Below, piece after piece: positions 32,639-41,497 of a DNA stretch of 64,000 bases; position 1 is the first letter of the stretch, and each line of letters begins with the position of its first letter. The notes below the pieces were generated by a model, which was given only the letters and a program-made list of their open reading frames with translations, made no database searches and was not told the origin of the DNA. A program made the position numbers and the translations under genes. The DNA comes from Streptomyces massasporeus (lineage in GTDB: Bacteria; Actinomycetota; Actinomycetes; Streptomycetales; Streptomycetaceae), in NCBI RefSeq assembly GCF_014648995.1, contig NZ_BMSE01000025.1:1-64000 (forward strand), in the 5' to 3' direction.

Positions 32639-34807
32639 ATGGTGGACGGAGCGGCTGGTCAGGGGGCAAGGGCGATGGACAGCGACGGGACGCAGGACGC
32701 GCGGGGTACGCATGCGAGTCCCGTGCCGCGCCCGGCGGGGCCGCCGGAGGTGCCCGCGATGCCTCCCCGGCCGCCCCGGGCACCGGCGACGCCGCCGCTG
32801 CCGGACGGGTCGGCGTTCCTCACCTGGCTGCGCGCGCCGCGCCCCGACGCCGCGCCGGGCGTGTGGCGGTTCGGGCACCGGCCGCGGCCCGCGGAGGAAC
32901 CCGAGGAGATCCCCACCCGGCAGCTGCTGAGCGGGGCGCTGATCGCCTTCCTCGTGGGATGGCTGATCTGGTCGCTGCTGCAGAACGGCTACGTCGGCAC
33001 CTGGTGGTGGGTGCCGTTCGACCTGATCGTCCCCGACGCCTGGCGGGGTGGCGACAGCGACCTCGGGGAGACCGGGACGTTCATCGTCTACCAGGGCTAC
33101 GAGCTGCTCGTAGCCCTGGGGATCATGATCGGGGCGGCCCGGCTCGGCCGCTGGGGCGAGGTGTGGCGCCGCTTCGTCACCCCTCGCTTCCGCCGGCCCG
33201 AGCCCCAGGAGGCCCGCACGGCCCCCGGGGACGACCCGGCCCAGTGGAACGAACTGCGTGCCGCCGGGGCCCCGGACGCCGCCGAGCGCCTCGCCACCGA
33301 GGCCCGTTCCGGACTGATGCGCGACGTCGACCACGCCCGGATCCTGCGGGCCTGGCAGGGCGTGCGCACCGGACGGCACAGCCTCGCCACCTTCAGCGGC
33401 GCCGTGCTCAAGGACGGCGCCGCCGCGTGCCTCCACCCCTCCGGGGAGCGCGACCTGCCCGCCCGGCTCGCCCGGCACGACCTCGTCACCGGGCAGGTGC
33501 GGCTCGGGACCACCGTCGACGATGCCCGCAACCCGTACGCCTACCGTGGCACGGGCCTGGCCCTCGGGCCCGACCTGCTCGGCACCTCGCTCGTCGCCGT
33601 CGGCCCCGCCGGATCCGGCAAGACCGGCACCGTCGTCCGTCCGCTCGCCGAGTCGCTCTGCCTGCACGCCCTCGCCGGGCGGGCCGCCGTGGTCGTCGTG
33701 GGGGCGGCCGGCGCGGGGCTCGGACCGGCCGACGCTTACGACGTGGTCGTACGGATCGGGAACCAGGAGTCCGAGTACGACCTCGACCTGTACGGCGGCA
33801 CCACCGACCCGGACGAGGCCGCGGCCGTGCTCGCCGAGGCGCTCGTCGGGGACCTCGCCGACCCGCACCCCGGCAGCGACAGCCGCCGTTCCACCACCGT
33901 CCTCGCCCAGCTGCTCGGGCCGTTCCGGGCCGTGCACGGGCGTTTCCCCTCCGTACCGGAGCTGCGGCAGCTGCTGGACGGCGCGCCGGGGCCGTTCGCC
34001 GCGCTGCGGCAGGGGCTCCAGGAGGCCGGTCAGGGGTCGCTGCTGCGGGAGCTCGACGCCCGGGAGCGGCAGATGGGGCAGCCGGGGGACGTCGGCGGGG
34101 TGCTGGGCGATCGCGTCGCGCTGCTCGACCGGCCGGCCTTCGCCGGGTTCTTCGACACCTCCGGGCAGTCCCGTCCCTTCACGCTCAAGGCCCTCGACCA
34201 CCCGGTGCGGGTGCGCATCGACCTGCCCCAGCGCGGGCACGCCGACGCCTCCAAGATGCTGGCCCGGCTCGTGCTCGCGCAGTTCACGGCCAGTGTCGCC
34301 GTACGCGAGGACCGGTCGCTGTTCGCCTGCCTGCTGCTGGACGACGCGACCGGGGTGGTGACGCCCGAGGCCGTGCGCGGCATCCAGCGGCTGCGCTCCG
34401 GCAACGCCGGGGTCGTGCTCACCCTGCGCACCCTGGACGACGTGGCCCGGCCACTGCGCGGGCCGCTGCTCGGCGCGACCGGCTGCCGGATGGCGCTGTC
34501 GGGACTCACCCCGTGGGACGGGCAGGACTTCGCCGAGGTGTGGGGCAAGGAGTGGACAGAGGCCCGCGACGTCACCGACCGGCAGATCATCGCGGAGACC
34601 CCGGCGGGCAAGGCCGTGCACATGCTGCGCCGGGTGATCACCGGCAAGGCCCCGACCGCGCGGGCGGTGACCGTGCGGCAGGTCGAGCGGGAGCGCTGGT
34701 CCGCCTCCGAGCTGGCGCACGCCGTGCCGGCGGGGCACGCGGTGCTGTCGCTGACCGACGTCAAGGGCGAGCACGCGCCTCCGCTGCTGGTGGATCTGCG
34801 GGACTGA
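32639..34807 (+). CDS. ATP/GTP-binding membrane protein (VirD4/TraM-like plan), function unknown
   Basis: 722 aa. A Pro-rich N-terminus precedes two membrane helices (LLSGALIAFLVGWLIWSLL; YELLVALGIMIGAARLG). A P-loop follows near residue 325 (GPAGSGKTGTVV), with later LFACLLLDDAT as Walker-B-like and a C-terminal RecA-like part (GNAGVVLTLRTLDDVARPL, DRQIIAETPAGKAVHML). The architecture resembles type IV coupling and FtsK-like ATPases, but no conjugation genes are near. A tagatt at 32624 and gtgaac at 32601, spaced by 17 bp, put the transcription start 2-3 bp before the ATG, so a leaderless mRNA is likely; a later ATG at 32675 is the alternative start. Conserved Streptomyces neighbour of gabT as far as I recall; role unknown. 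Confidence 0.8.
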   Translation: MVDGAAGQGARAMDSDGTQDARGTHASPVPRPAGPPEVPAMPPRPPRAPATPPLPDGSAFLTWLRAPRPDAAPGVWRFGHRPRPAEEPEEIPTRQLLSGALIAFLVGWLIWSLLQNGYVGTWWWVPFDLIVPDAWRGGDSDLGETGTFIVYQGYELLVALGIMIGAARLGRWGEVWRRFVTPRFRRPEPQEARTAPGDDPAQWNELRAAGAPDAAERLATEARSGLMRDVDHARILRAWQGVRTGRHSLATFSGAVLKDGAAACLHPSGERDLPARLARHDLVTGQVRLGTTVDDARNPYAYRGTGLALGPDLLGTSLVAVGPAGSGKTGTVVRPLAESLCLHALAGRAAVVVVGAAGAGLGPADAYDVVVRIGNQESEYDLDLYGGTTDPDEAAAVLAEALVGDLADPHPGSDSRRSTTVLAQLLGPFRAVHGRFPSVPELRQLLDGAPGPFAALRQGLQEAGQGSLLRELDARERQMGQPGDVGGVLGDRVALLDRPAFAGFFDTSGQSRPFTLKALDHPVRVRIDLPQRGHADASKMLARLVLAQFTASVAVREDRSLFACLLLDDATGVVTPEAVRGIQRLRSGNAGVVLTLRTLDDVARPLRGPLLGATGCRMALSGLTPWDGQDFAEVWGKEWTEARDVTDRQIIAETPAGKAVHMLRRVITGKAPTARAVTVRQVERERWSASELAHAVPAGHAVLSLTDVKGEHAPPLLVDLRD

Positions 34808-34926
34808 CCCCTTCCCACCTGCGCGGGTACGCGGGGACCGTACGGTGAGGCAGAATCGTCACAGGTCGTTCATACGCGGCGGCCAAATGACCACAGAGAT
34901 CTCACAGCCCTGACGCAGAAGGCCTC

Positions 34927-36600
34927 ATGCCCCCGACGCTCGCCTCGCTCGTCCACCACTCCGCGCTGAAGCTGACCGTGCGGGCGGGCGAAGACCGCCT
35001 CGACGTGCCCGTGCGCTGGGCGCACGTCAGCGAGCTCGCCGACCCCGTGCCCTACATGGAGGGCGGGGAACTGCTGCTGATCACCGCGCTGAAGCTGGAC
35101 GCCGAGGACCCGGAGGCCATGCGCCGCTACGTCCGGCGGCTGGCCGGGGCCGGAGTGGTCGGCCTCGGCTTCGCCGTCGGCGTCAACTACGAGGAGACGC
35201 CCAAGGCGCTCGTCGACGCGGCGGACGAGGAGGGCCTGCCGCTGCTGGAGGTGCCGCGCCGCACGCCGTTCCTCGCCATCAGCAAGGCCGTGTCCGCCGC
35301 GATCGCCGCCGACCAGTACCGGGCCGTCACCGCCGGGTTCGCCGCCCAGCGCGAGCTGACCCGGCAGGCCCAGACCGGCGGCCCGGAGGGGCTGCTGGCC
35401 GCGCTGGCCTCGCAGGTCGACGGCTGGGCGGCGCTGTACGACGCCTCGGGCGCGGTCGTCGCCACGGCACCGGAGTGGGCGGGGCGGCGCGCCGCGCGCC
35501 TCACCGGTGACGTGCAGAAGCTGCGGGACCGCCCCGCGCCCGCTTCCTCCGTGGTCGGCGGGCCGGAGAACGAGGACCGGGTCGAACTGCACACCATCGG
35601 CACCGGCCGGCGCCCCCGGGCAGCCCTCGCCGTGGGCACGGCCGCCGCCCCCGGCACCGCGGAGCGCTACGCCGTCCACTCGGCCATCGCCCTGCTGACC
35701 CTGACCACGGAACGCTCCCGGTCCCTCCAGGCGGCCGAGCAGCGGGTCGGCGCGGCGGTGCTGCGCATGCTGCTGGCCGGGGAGCCGGACCACGCGCGAG
35801 CGGTCGCCGGGGACCTGTACGGCGAGCTGCTGGACGCGCCGTTCCGGATGATGGTCGCGGAGCGGGTGCCGGTGTCGGCGTCGGCCGCGCTGGCCCGGGC
35901 CGAGGCGCGCAAGGGCGCTCCGCCCGTCGAGCGGCCCTCGGCCGCCGCGCTCGCCGCCACCGACACCGGCGGCGACCCCCTCGCGGTGCTCGCCGACGTC
36001 GTGGAGTCCGCGGCGGCCCGGGCGGGCGAGGCCGTGCTGGTGGTGCCGGAGGGGGAGCGGCTGGTGGTGCTGGCCGCGGACGGCGGCGCCGCCGCCGCGG
36101 CCTGCGGGGAGTACGCGGCCGCCCTGGAGACGGCCCGGGCCGGGATACGCGAGAAGGTTCCGGGCGGCGAGGAGGGCGAACTGGTCGTGGGCCTGTCGGC
36201 ACCGGCCGGGCCGATCGCCGCGTCCGCCGCCTACAAGCAGGCCGAGCAGGCGCTGTCGGTGGCGCGGCGACGCGGACGCATCCTCGTGGAGCACGAGCGG
36301 ATGGCGGCCGGATCGGTGCTGCCGCTGCTCGCGGACGACGCCGTACGGGCCTTCGCCGACGGCATGCTGCGGCCGCTGTACGAGCACGACGCCACGGGCC
36401 GCGGTGACCTCGTGGCCTCCCTGCACGCCTGGCTGTCCAAGCACGGCCAGTGGGACGCGGCGGCGGCGGACCTCGGCGTCCACCGGCACACCCTGCGCTA
36501 CCGCATGCGCCGGGTCGAGGAGATCCTCGGCCGGTCCCTGGACGACCCGGACGTCCGGATGGAGCTGTGGCTGGCCCTGAAGGCGAGCAGTACCGAGTAG
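34927..36600 (+). CDS. PucR-family transcriptional regulator
   Basis: 557 aa. The N-terminal PucR domain (about 1-130) reads VRWAHVSELADPVPYMEGGELLLITALKL, and the C-terminus is the PucR helix-turn-helix: LHAWLSKHGQWDAAAADLGVHRHTLRYRMRRVEEILG. A GGDEF-like/CdaR middle segment lies between. PucR proteins control purine, GABA and amine catabolism. The gene lies just before the dehydrogenase at 36723 and after gabT's divergent neighbour, so control of GABA use is likely though not shown. Confidence 0.9.
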   Translation: MPPTLASLVHHSALKLTVRAGEDRLDVPVRWAHVSELADPVPYMEGGELLLITALKLDAEDPEAMRRYVRRLAGAGVVGLGFAVGVNYEETPKALVDAADEEGLPLLEVPRRTPFLAISKAVSAAIAADQYRAVTAGFAAQRELTRQAQTGGPEGLLAALASQVDGWAALYDASGAVVATAPEWAGRRAARLTGDVQKLRDRPAPASSVVGGPENEDRVELHTIGTGRRPRAALAVGTAAAPGTAERYAVHSAIALLTLTTERSRSLQAAEQRVGAAVLRMLLAGEPDHARAVAGDLYGELLDAPFRMMVAERVPVSASAALARAEARKGAPPVERPSAAALAATDTGGDPLAVLADVVESAAARAGEAVLVVPEGERLVVLAADGGAAAAACGEYAAALETARAGIREKVPGGEEGELVVGLSAPAGPIAASAAYKQAEQALSVARRRGRILVEHERMAAGSVLPLLADDAVRAFADGMLRPLYEHDATGRGDLVASLHAWLSKHGQWDAAAADLGVHRHTLRYRMRRVEEILGRSLDDPDVRMELWLALKASSTE

Positions 36601-36666
36601 CCAAACCGTAGTGTCCGCGTCCCGCACTGCTACGGCTCGGACAAACGCCCTTCGGCCACCTCGCGC

Positions 36667-36684
36667 CTACCGTTGGTCCGGTAG
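36667..36684. promoter_or_regulatory. Dyad upstream of the succinate-semialdehyde dehydrogenase gene
   Basis: ctaccg-ttggtc-cggtag, a perfect 6+6 dyad 39 bp before the ATG. Candidate operator for the adjacent PucR protein; a chance palindrome is possible at this length. Confidence 0.35.
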
Positions 36685-36722
36685 AACAGGATCACCCCCA
36701 ACGCCGAAGGGCCGGAACCCAC

Positions 36723-38168
36723 ATGACCTCCACCCACGCCTTCTGGCTCGCCGGCCGCCAGGCCACCGGCGAGGACACCTTCGACGTCACCTCCCCCTGG
36801 GACGGGCGGCTCGTCGGCACGGTGAGCCTGCCGACCGACGCGCAGGTCGAGGAGGCCGTGGCCGCCGCGCACGCCGTCCTGGACGAGTTCGCCGCCACCC
36901 CCGCCCACGTGCGGGCCGCCGCCCTCGACCACGTCAGCAAGCGCCTCGTCGAGCGCACCGAGGAGATCGCGCGGCTGATCTCCGCCGAGAACGGCAAGCC
37001 CCTGAAGTGGGCGCGCGGCGAGGTCGGCCGGGCCGTGTCCGTGTTCCGGTTCGCGGCCGAGGAGGCCCGGCGGTTCAACGGCGGCGAGGCCCAGCGCCTC
37101 GACACCGACCTCGGCGGCCAGGGGCGGCTCGCCCTCACCCGCCGCTTCCCGAAGGGCGTCGTGCTCGGCATCGCGCCGTTCAACTTCCCGCTGAACCTCT
37201 GCGCCCACAAGATCGCCCCGGCCATCGCCGCCGGCGCCCCGATCATCCTCAAGCCGGCTCCGGCGACCCCGCTGTCCGGCCTGATCATCGGCGACCTGCT
37301 GGCCGAGACCGAGCTGCCGACCGGCTCCTGGAGCATCCTGCCGGTCGCCAACGACAAGATGCCGGCCCTGGTGCAGGACGAGCGCCTGCCCGTCATCTCC
37401 TTCACGGGCTCCGAGAAGGTCGGCTACGCGATCATGGACTCGGTGCCGCGCAAGCACTGCACCCTGGAGCTGGGCGGCAACGGCGCGGCCGTCGTCCTCG
37501 CCGACTGGGCGAGCGACGAGGACCTGGACCGGGCGGCGAACCGCATCGCCACCTTCTCCAACTACCAGGGCGGCCAGTCCTGCATCTCCGTGCAGCGGGT
37601 CATCGCCGACGCCTCGGTGTACGACCGGCTGCTGCCGCGCATCGTCGCCGCCGTCGAGGCCCAGGTCACCGGCGACCCGAGCGACGACAAGACCGACGTC
37701 GGCCCGCTGGTCAGCGAGGACGCCGCCCGGCGCGTCGAGACGTGGGTCCAGGAGGCCGTGGACGCCGGGGCGCAGCTGCTCACCGGCGGCAAGCGCGACG
37801 GCGCCTCCTACGCGCCGACCGTCCTGGCCGAGGTCCCGGGCGACGCGACGATCTCCTGCGAGGAGGTCTTCGGGCCGGTGCTGACCGTGCAGAAGGCGGA
37901 CGGCGAGGCCGCGGCCTTCGCCGCCGTCAACCACTCCAAGTACGGCCTCCAGGCGGGCGTGTTCACCCACGACCTCCAGACCGCCTTCCGCGCCCACCGC
38001 GCCCTCGAGGTCGGCGGCGTGGTCATCGGCGACGTGCCGTCCTACCGTGCCGACCAGATGCCGTACGGCGGCGTCAAGCAGTCCGGCGTGGGCCGCGAGG
38101 GCGTGCGGTTCGCCATGGAGGACTACACGTACGAGCGGGTGCTGGTGCTGACCGGCATCGACCTCTGA
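36723..38168 (+). CDS. gabD: Succinate-semialdehyde-type aldehyde dehydrogenase
   Basis: 481 aa aldehyde dehydrogenase: IAPFNFPLNLCAHKIAPAIAAG, FTGSEKVGYAI, catalytic Glu in LELGGNGAAVVLADW, catalytic Cys in YQGGQSCISVQR, and the C-terminal PYGGVKQSGVGREGVRFAMEDYTYERVLVL. Next to PucR and near gabT, it most likely oxidises succinate semialdehyde to succinate. Some relatives act on lactaldehyde or glyceraldehyde-3-phosphate, so the substrate is inferred from context. Followed by a hairpin. Confidence 0.8.
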   Translation: MTSTHAFWLAGRQATGEDTFDVTSPWDGRLVGTVSLPTDAQVEEAVAAAHAVLDEFAATPAHVRAAALDHVSKRLVERTEEIARLISAENGKPLKWARGEVGRAVSVFRFAAEEARRFNGGEAQRLDTDLGGQGRLALTRRFPKGVVLGIAPFNFPLNLCAHKIAPAIAAGAPIILKPAPATPLSGLIIGDLLAETELPTGSWSILPVANDKMPALVQDERLPVISFTGSEKVGYAIMDSVPRKHCTLELGGNGAAVVLADWASDEDLDRAANRIATFSNYQGGQSCISVQRVIADASVYDRLLPRIVAAVEAQVTGDPSDDKTDVGPLVSEDAARRVETWVQEAVDAGAQLLTGGKRDGASYAPTVLAEVPGDATISCEEVFGPVLTVQKADGEAAAFAAVNHSKYGLQAGVFTHDLQTAFRAHRALEVGGVVIGDVPSYRADQMPYGGVKQSGVGREGVRFAMEDYTYERVLVLTGIDL

Positions 38169-38194
38169 CGCACATCCGACCCACCCTCTGGCTT

Positions 38195-38211
38195 ATGGAA
38201 ACCATTTTCAT
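38195..38211. promoter_or_regulatory. Zur/Fur-like palindrome in a convergent intergenic region
   Basis: tggaaaccattttca (38196-38210) is a 7-1-7 palindrome with two mismatched pairs, extended by one more pair on each side, in an otherwise GC-rich region. It closely resembles Streptomyces zinc-regulator boxes as I remember them. No gene start lies downstream on either side. Confidence 0.4.
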
Positions 38212-38227
38212 ATAAGCTCTGTGAAGA

Positions 38228-38259
38228 GGCCCGGCACCGATGCCTTCCGGTGCCGGGCC
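38228..38259. terminator. Bidirectional hairpin terminator
   Basis: ggcccggcaccg / cggtgccgggcc, a perfect 12-bp stem with an 8-nt loop followed by ccttctt, lies between the convergent dehydrogenase and GH3 genes. Confidence 0.8.
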
Positions 38260-38288
38260 CCTTCTTGACGCCGGCCTGCTCCGGACCC

Positions 38289-41126
38289 TCAACCGGAGAA
38301 GCCGACGTGCGCGAGCCGCAGCGGGCCGCGCAGCCTGAGGTGCACGTCATGGACGCCCGCGGCGGCGATCGACGCGCTGAGGGAGACGTAGTCGTACGGA
38401 CCCGAGGTCGGTGCGGCGGGCGACAGCACCGCGAGCGCGGGGCCGCCGTCGAGGGACAGCTCGACCGTGCCCTCGCCGGCCACCTCCACCGTCACCTGGG
38501 AGAGGCCCCGGCCGAAGTCGCAGGCGCGGTAGACCAGTTCGCCCGGCTCGGGGCCCGCCGGTGTCACCGCGTCGCCCGAGACCTTCGTCCGGTCGACGAT
38601 CGCGGTGCCCCGCTGCTCGTCGAACCCGGCCGCGGCCAGGCCGGCCGCGAGGACCGCGCGCGGCAGGGTCGGCTCGCCGTCGAGCGTGACCGTCGTCCGC
38701 AGCCGGACGTCCTCGCTGGACGCCCCGGCCAGCAGCTCGTACCCGCCCGGCTCCACGCGCCACCGGTCCCGGGCGACGTCCCAGAACGCGAACGCGGTCA
38801 GCGGGACGTCGAAGCCCAGCTCGGCCGTTTCTCCGGGGGCGAGCGTGACGCGGCGGTGGTCGAGCAGCTCGCGGCGCGGACGCGGCACCGACGCGTCGAC
38901 CGCCCGGCCGTAGAGCTGGGCCACCTCGTCGGCCGTCACGTCACCGGTGTTGGTGACCGAGAAGGAGACCCGCACCGCCTCGTCCTCGACCCGGGCCGTC
39001 AGGTCGCCGTACGCGAAGGAGGCGTACGACAGGCCGTGCCCGAAGGGGAACAGGGGTGTGCCCTCGAAGTACAGGTACGTCTGGCGGGCGCCGATCACGT
39101 CGTAGTCGAGGAGGCCGGGCAGGTCGGCGTCGTCGGCGTACCAGGTCTGCGGGAGGCGGCCGGCGGGGGAGACGTCGCCGGCCAGGACGCGGGCCAGGGC
39201 GGTGCCGGCCGCCTGCCCGCCGTGCGCGGTCCACAGCACCGCCGGGAGCTCGGCCGGGTCGACGGCGTACGGGTAGGCGGCGACCAGCGCCAGCACGGTG
39301 GCCGGGTTCGCCGCGCGGGCGGCCCGCAGCAGCCGCTCCTGCTGCCCGGGCAGCCGCAGGGTCGTCCGGTCCTCGGTCTCGCGGCCGTTGATGTACGGGT
39401 CGTTGCCCGCGACCACCACGACCACGTCGGCCGCCGCGGCGGCACGCGCCACCGCCTCCTCGCCGCGCTCGGCGACGACCAGCTCGAAGACCTCGGGATC
39501 CTCGTCGGCAACCTTCACGCCGTCGGCGGAGACACAGACGTGCCGACCCGTCCCCAGGTGCTTCAGGAGGTGCCCGTTCCCATGCGGTTCCAGGCGGAAC
39601 GTCTCCTGCACGAACCAGCCGCCCGGCTGGTCGGCAGAGGCGCGCAGGCAGCCGTCGTCGGCGACCGAGAGATAGCGGCCGTCGGGGGCGCGCAGGGTCA
39701 GCACGCCCCCGCCCCAGTCCGCGAGCGCCAACTCGGTGCCGGCGGCGTCGGTCGTGAGCACGGGCAGGTCGGTGCGGCCCCTGAGCAGCGCCGGGTCGAG
39801 TGCGCCCTCGGCGCCGCGCACCTCGTCGGTGGCCCCCTCGGCCGCCGGCACGTGCAGGAACGCCCCCGTGGAGGTCTTCAGCCGGACCCGGTCCACGCCC
39901 TCCGCGAACTCCACGCGCTCCGCGCCGAACCGCTCGTACAGGCCCTCCAGCGGGGTCGAGCGGTGGATGAGCGTGCCGCTGTACCAGTCGAGCTTGCACT
40001 CGTCGGCGAGCAGGCCCACCACGGCGATCCGGGTGTCCGGGGCCAGCGGCAGCACGCCGTCGTTCTTCAGCAGCACGATCGCCTGTTCGGCGGCCTCCTG
40101 GGCGAGAGCGCGGTGCGCCGGGGTGTCGAACTCGCCGGTCGGGTCGTGCGGGTCGTAGCTCGGGTCGAACTCGCCGAGCCGGAAACGGACCGACAGCTGA
40201 CGGCGGACGGCCGTGTCGAGATCGGCCTCGGTCAGCAGGCCGCGCTCCAGGGCGCCGCGCAGCCGTCCGATGATCTGCGAGGAGTCCGTGCCGTGGTCGG
40301 TGAAGCTGTCGACACCCGCGACGAGGGCGGCGGCGGTGGCCTCCTCGTGGGTGTCGAAGTAGTGCTCGGAGTCGACCAGATTGCTCGGCGCCCCCGCGTC
40401 CGAGCAGACCAGCAGCTCCTCCTCGGTCCAGGTCCGCAGGTGCTCGGCCAGGTACGGGGAGACGTGGTTGGGGCGCCCGTTGACCAGGTTGTACGCCGGC
40501 ATCACCCCGGCCACCGCGCCCGCCTCCACGGTGTCGCGGAAGGCCCGCAGGTCGTACTCGTGCAGCACGCGCGGGCGCACCGAGCTCGACGTCGTGGAGC
40601 GGTCCGTCTCGTTGTTGTGGGCCAGCCAGTGCTTCAGCACCGGCGCGGTGCGCCAGTAGGTGGGGTGCTCGCCGCGCAGACCGTGCGTGTAGGCCGTGGC
40701 GATCGCGGAGGTGAGCTTCGGGTCCTCCGAGTAGCCCTCCTCGTTGCGGCCCCACAGCGGATGGCGCAGCAGGTTGGCCGTCGGGGCCCAGACGTTCAGG
40801 CCGACCCGGTCGTCCTTGGCGCGCATCGCGCGGACCTCCCGGGACACCGCGTCGCCGACGCGCCGCACCAGCTCCGGGTTCCAGGTGGCGCCGAGGCCGA
40901 CCGCCTGCGGGAACACCGTCGCCGGCCCCATCCACGCCACGCCGTGCAGGGCCTCCTGGCCGGTGCGGAAGGCGGCGACGCCGAGCCGTTCGACGGCCGG
41001 CGCGAACTGGTGCAGGAACGCGGTCTTCTCCTGAGGCGTGAGCCGCGACAGGAGGTCGTCGATCCGCTTCGCGAACGGCAGGCGCGGATCGCGGAACGGC
41101 GGCATGGGCGGCGTGGGTGCGGTCAC
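38289..41126 (-). CDS. GH3 beta-glucosidase/beta-xylosidase-type glycosidase
   Basis: 945 aa, no signal peptide, so cytoplasmic. The N-terminal GH3 barrel has NVWAPTANLLRHPLWGRNEEGYSEDP, VLKHWLAHNNET and the nucleophile Asp243 in LLVCSDAGAPSN (most relatives read SDW or SDY). The C-terminal GH3 domain includes VVVVAGNDPYINGRETEDRTTLRLPGQQ, followed by a fibronectin-III-like domain (PFGHGLSYASFAYGDLTARV). An insert at about 420-540 (GAFLHVPAAEG, LTLRAPDGRYLSVADDG) looks like a fascin/PA14-type carbohydrate module, and a last beta-sandwich of about 110 residues ends the protein. The GTG start has aaggga upstream, and a perfect LacI-type operator lies 37 bp upstream. It probably removes glucose from debranched xyloglucan oligosaccharides. 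Confidence 0.85.
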   Translation of the reverse strand: MTAPTPPMPPFRDPRLPFAKRIDDLLSRLTPQEKTAFLHQFAPAVERLGVAAFRTGQEALHGVAWMGPATVFPQAVGLGATWNPELVRRVGDAVSREVRAMRAKDDRVGLNVWAPTANLLRHPLWGRNEEGYSEDPKLTSAIATAYTHGLRGEHPTYWRTAPVLKHWLAHNNETDRSTTSSSVRPRVLHEYDLRAFRDTVEAGAVAGVMPAYNLVNGRPNHVSPYLAEHLRTWTEEELLVCSDAGAPSNLVDSEHYFDTHEEATAAALVAGVDSFTDHGTDSSQIIGRLRGALERGLLTEADLDTAVRRQLSVRFRLGEFDPSYDPHDPTGEFDTPAHRALAQEAAEQAIVLLKNDGVLPLAPDTRIAVVGLLADECKLDWYSGTLIHRSTPLEGLYERFGAERVEFAEGVDRVRLKTSTGAFLHVPAAEGATDEVRGAEGALDPALLRGRTDLPVLTTDAAGTELALADWGGGVLTLRAPDGRYLSVADDGCLRASADQPGGWFVQETFRLEPHGNGHLLKHLGTGRHVCVSADGVKVADEDPEVFELVVAERGEEAVARAAAAADVVVVVAGNDPYINGRETEDRTTLRLPGQQERLLRAARAANPATVLALVAAYPYAVDPAELPAVLWTAHGGQAAGTALARVLAGDVSPAGRLPQTWYADDADLPGLLDYDVIGARQTYLYFEGTPLFPFGHGLSYASFAYGDLTARVEDEAVRVSFSVTNTGDVTADEVAQLYGRAVDASVPRPRRELLDHRRVTLAPGETAELGFDVPLTAFAFWDVARDRWRVEPGGYELLAGASSEDVRLRTTVTLDGEPTLPRAVLAAGLAAAGFDEQRGTAIVDRTKVSGDAVTPAGPEPGELVYRACDFGRGLSQVTVEVAGEGTVELSLDGGPALAVLSPAAPTSGPYDYVSLSASIAAAGVHDVHLRLRGPLRLAHVGFSG

Positions 41127-41162
41127 GTGGGAATCCCTTTGCGATGGAGCGGCGAGGCGCTT

Positions 41163-41176
41163 TCGAAGCGCTTCGA
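41163..41176. promoter_or_regulatory. LacI-family operator, GH3 side
   Basis: tcgaagcgcttcga, a perfect 14-bp palindrome of the type bound by actinobacterial LacI sugar repressors, 37 bp before the GH3 start. Confidence 0.8.
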
Positions 41177-41345
41177 TGCTCGATCGACGCAGGGGTGGGT
41201 GTCAAGACACCCCGGCGCAACAACTCCGAGCTTCGGGCGGCATTCCAATGCCCCACGAGAGCCGCACGCGCTCGTGCACACCTCGGAGGAATCTTGGAAT
41301 CGCCCCTTGTGCACCCCTGGGTGTTCACTTAACCTCGCAGCAACA

Positions 41346-41359
41346 TCGAAGCGCTTCGA
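41346..41359. promoter_or_regulatory. LacI-family operator, importer side
   Basis: A second exact tcgaagcgcttcga, 138 bp before the lipoprotein start. Same sequence as the sites at 41163 and 57009. Confidence 0.8.
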
Positions 41360-41497
41360 CTGTGAAGTCCGCCACCCGGTGGTGCACATTCCGCGTCACG
41401 CGTCGGAGTATCGCTTCGGCTCAGCCAGTTCCACTCGAGACACCGCAGCCGACGGCCCTCCGCCGGGTGTCCTGGTGCGCCATGAAGGGTTGACGCA

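Larger units (their letters stand above)
41127..41497. promoter_or_regulatory. 371-bp divergent promoter region of the xyloglucan locus
   Basis: Separates GH3 (minus) from the ABC lipoprotein gene (plus). Each side carries one copy of the palindromic operator, close to the start of its own gene. A possible HrdB-type promoter was not clear enough to mark. Confidence 0.7.
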
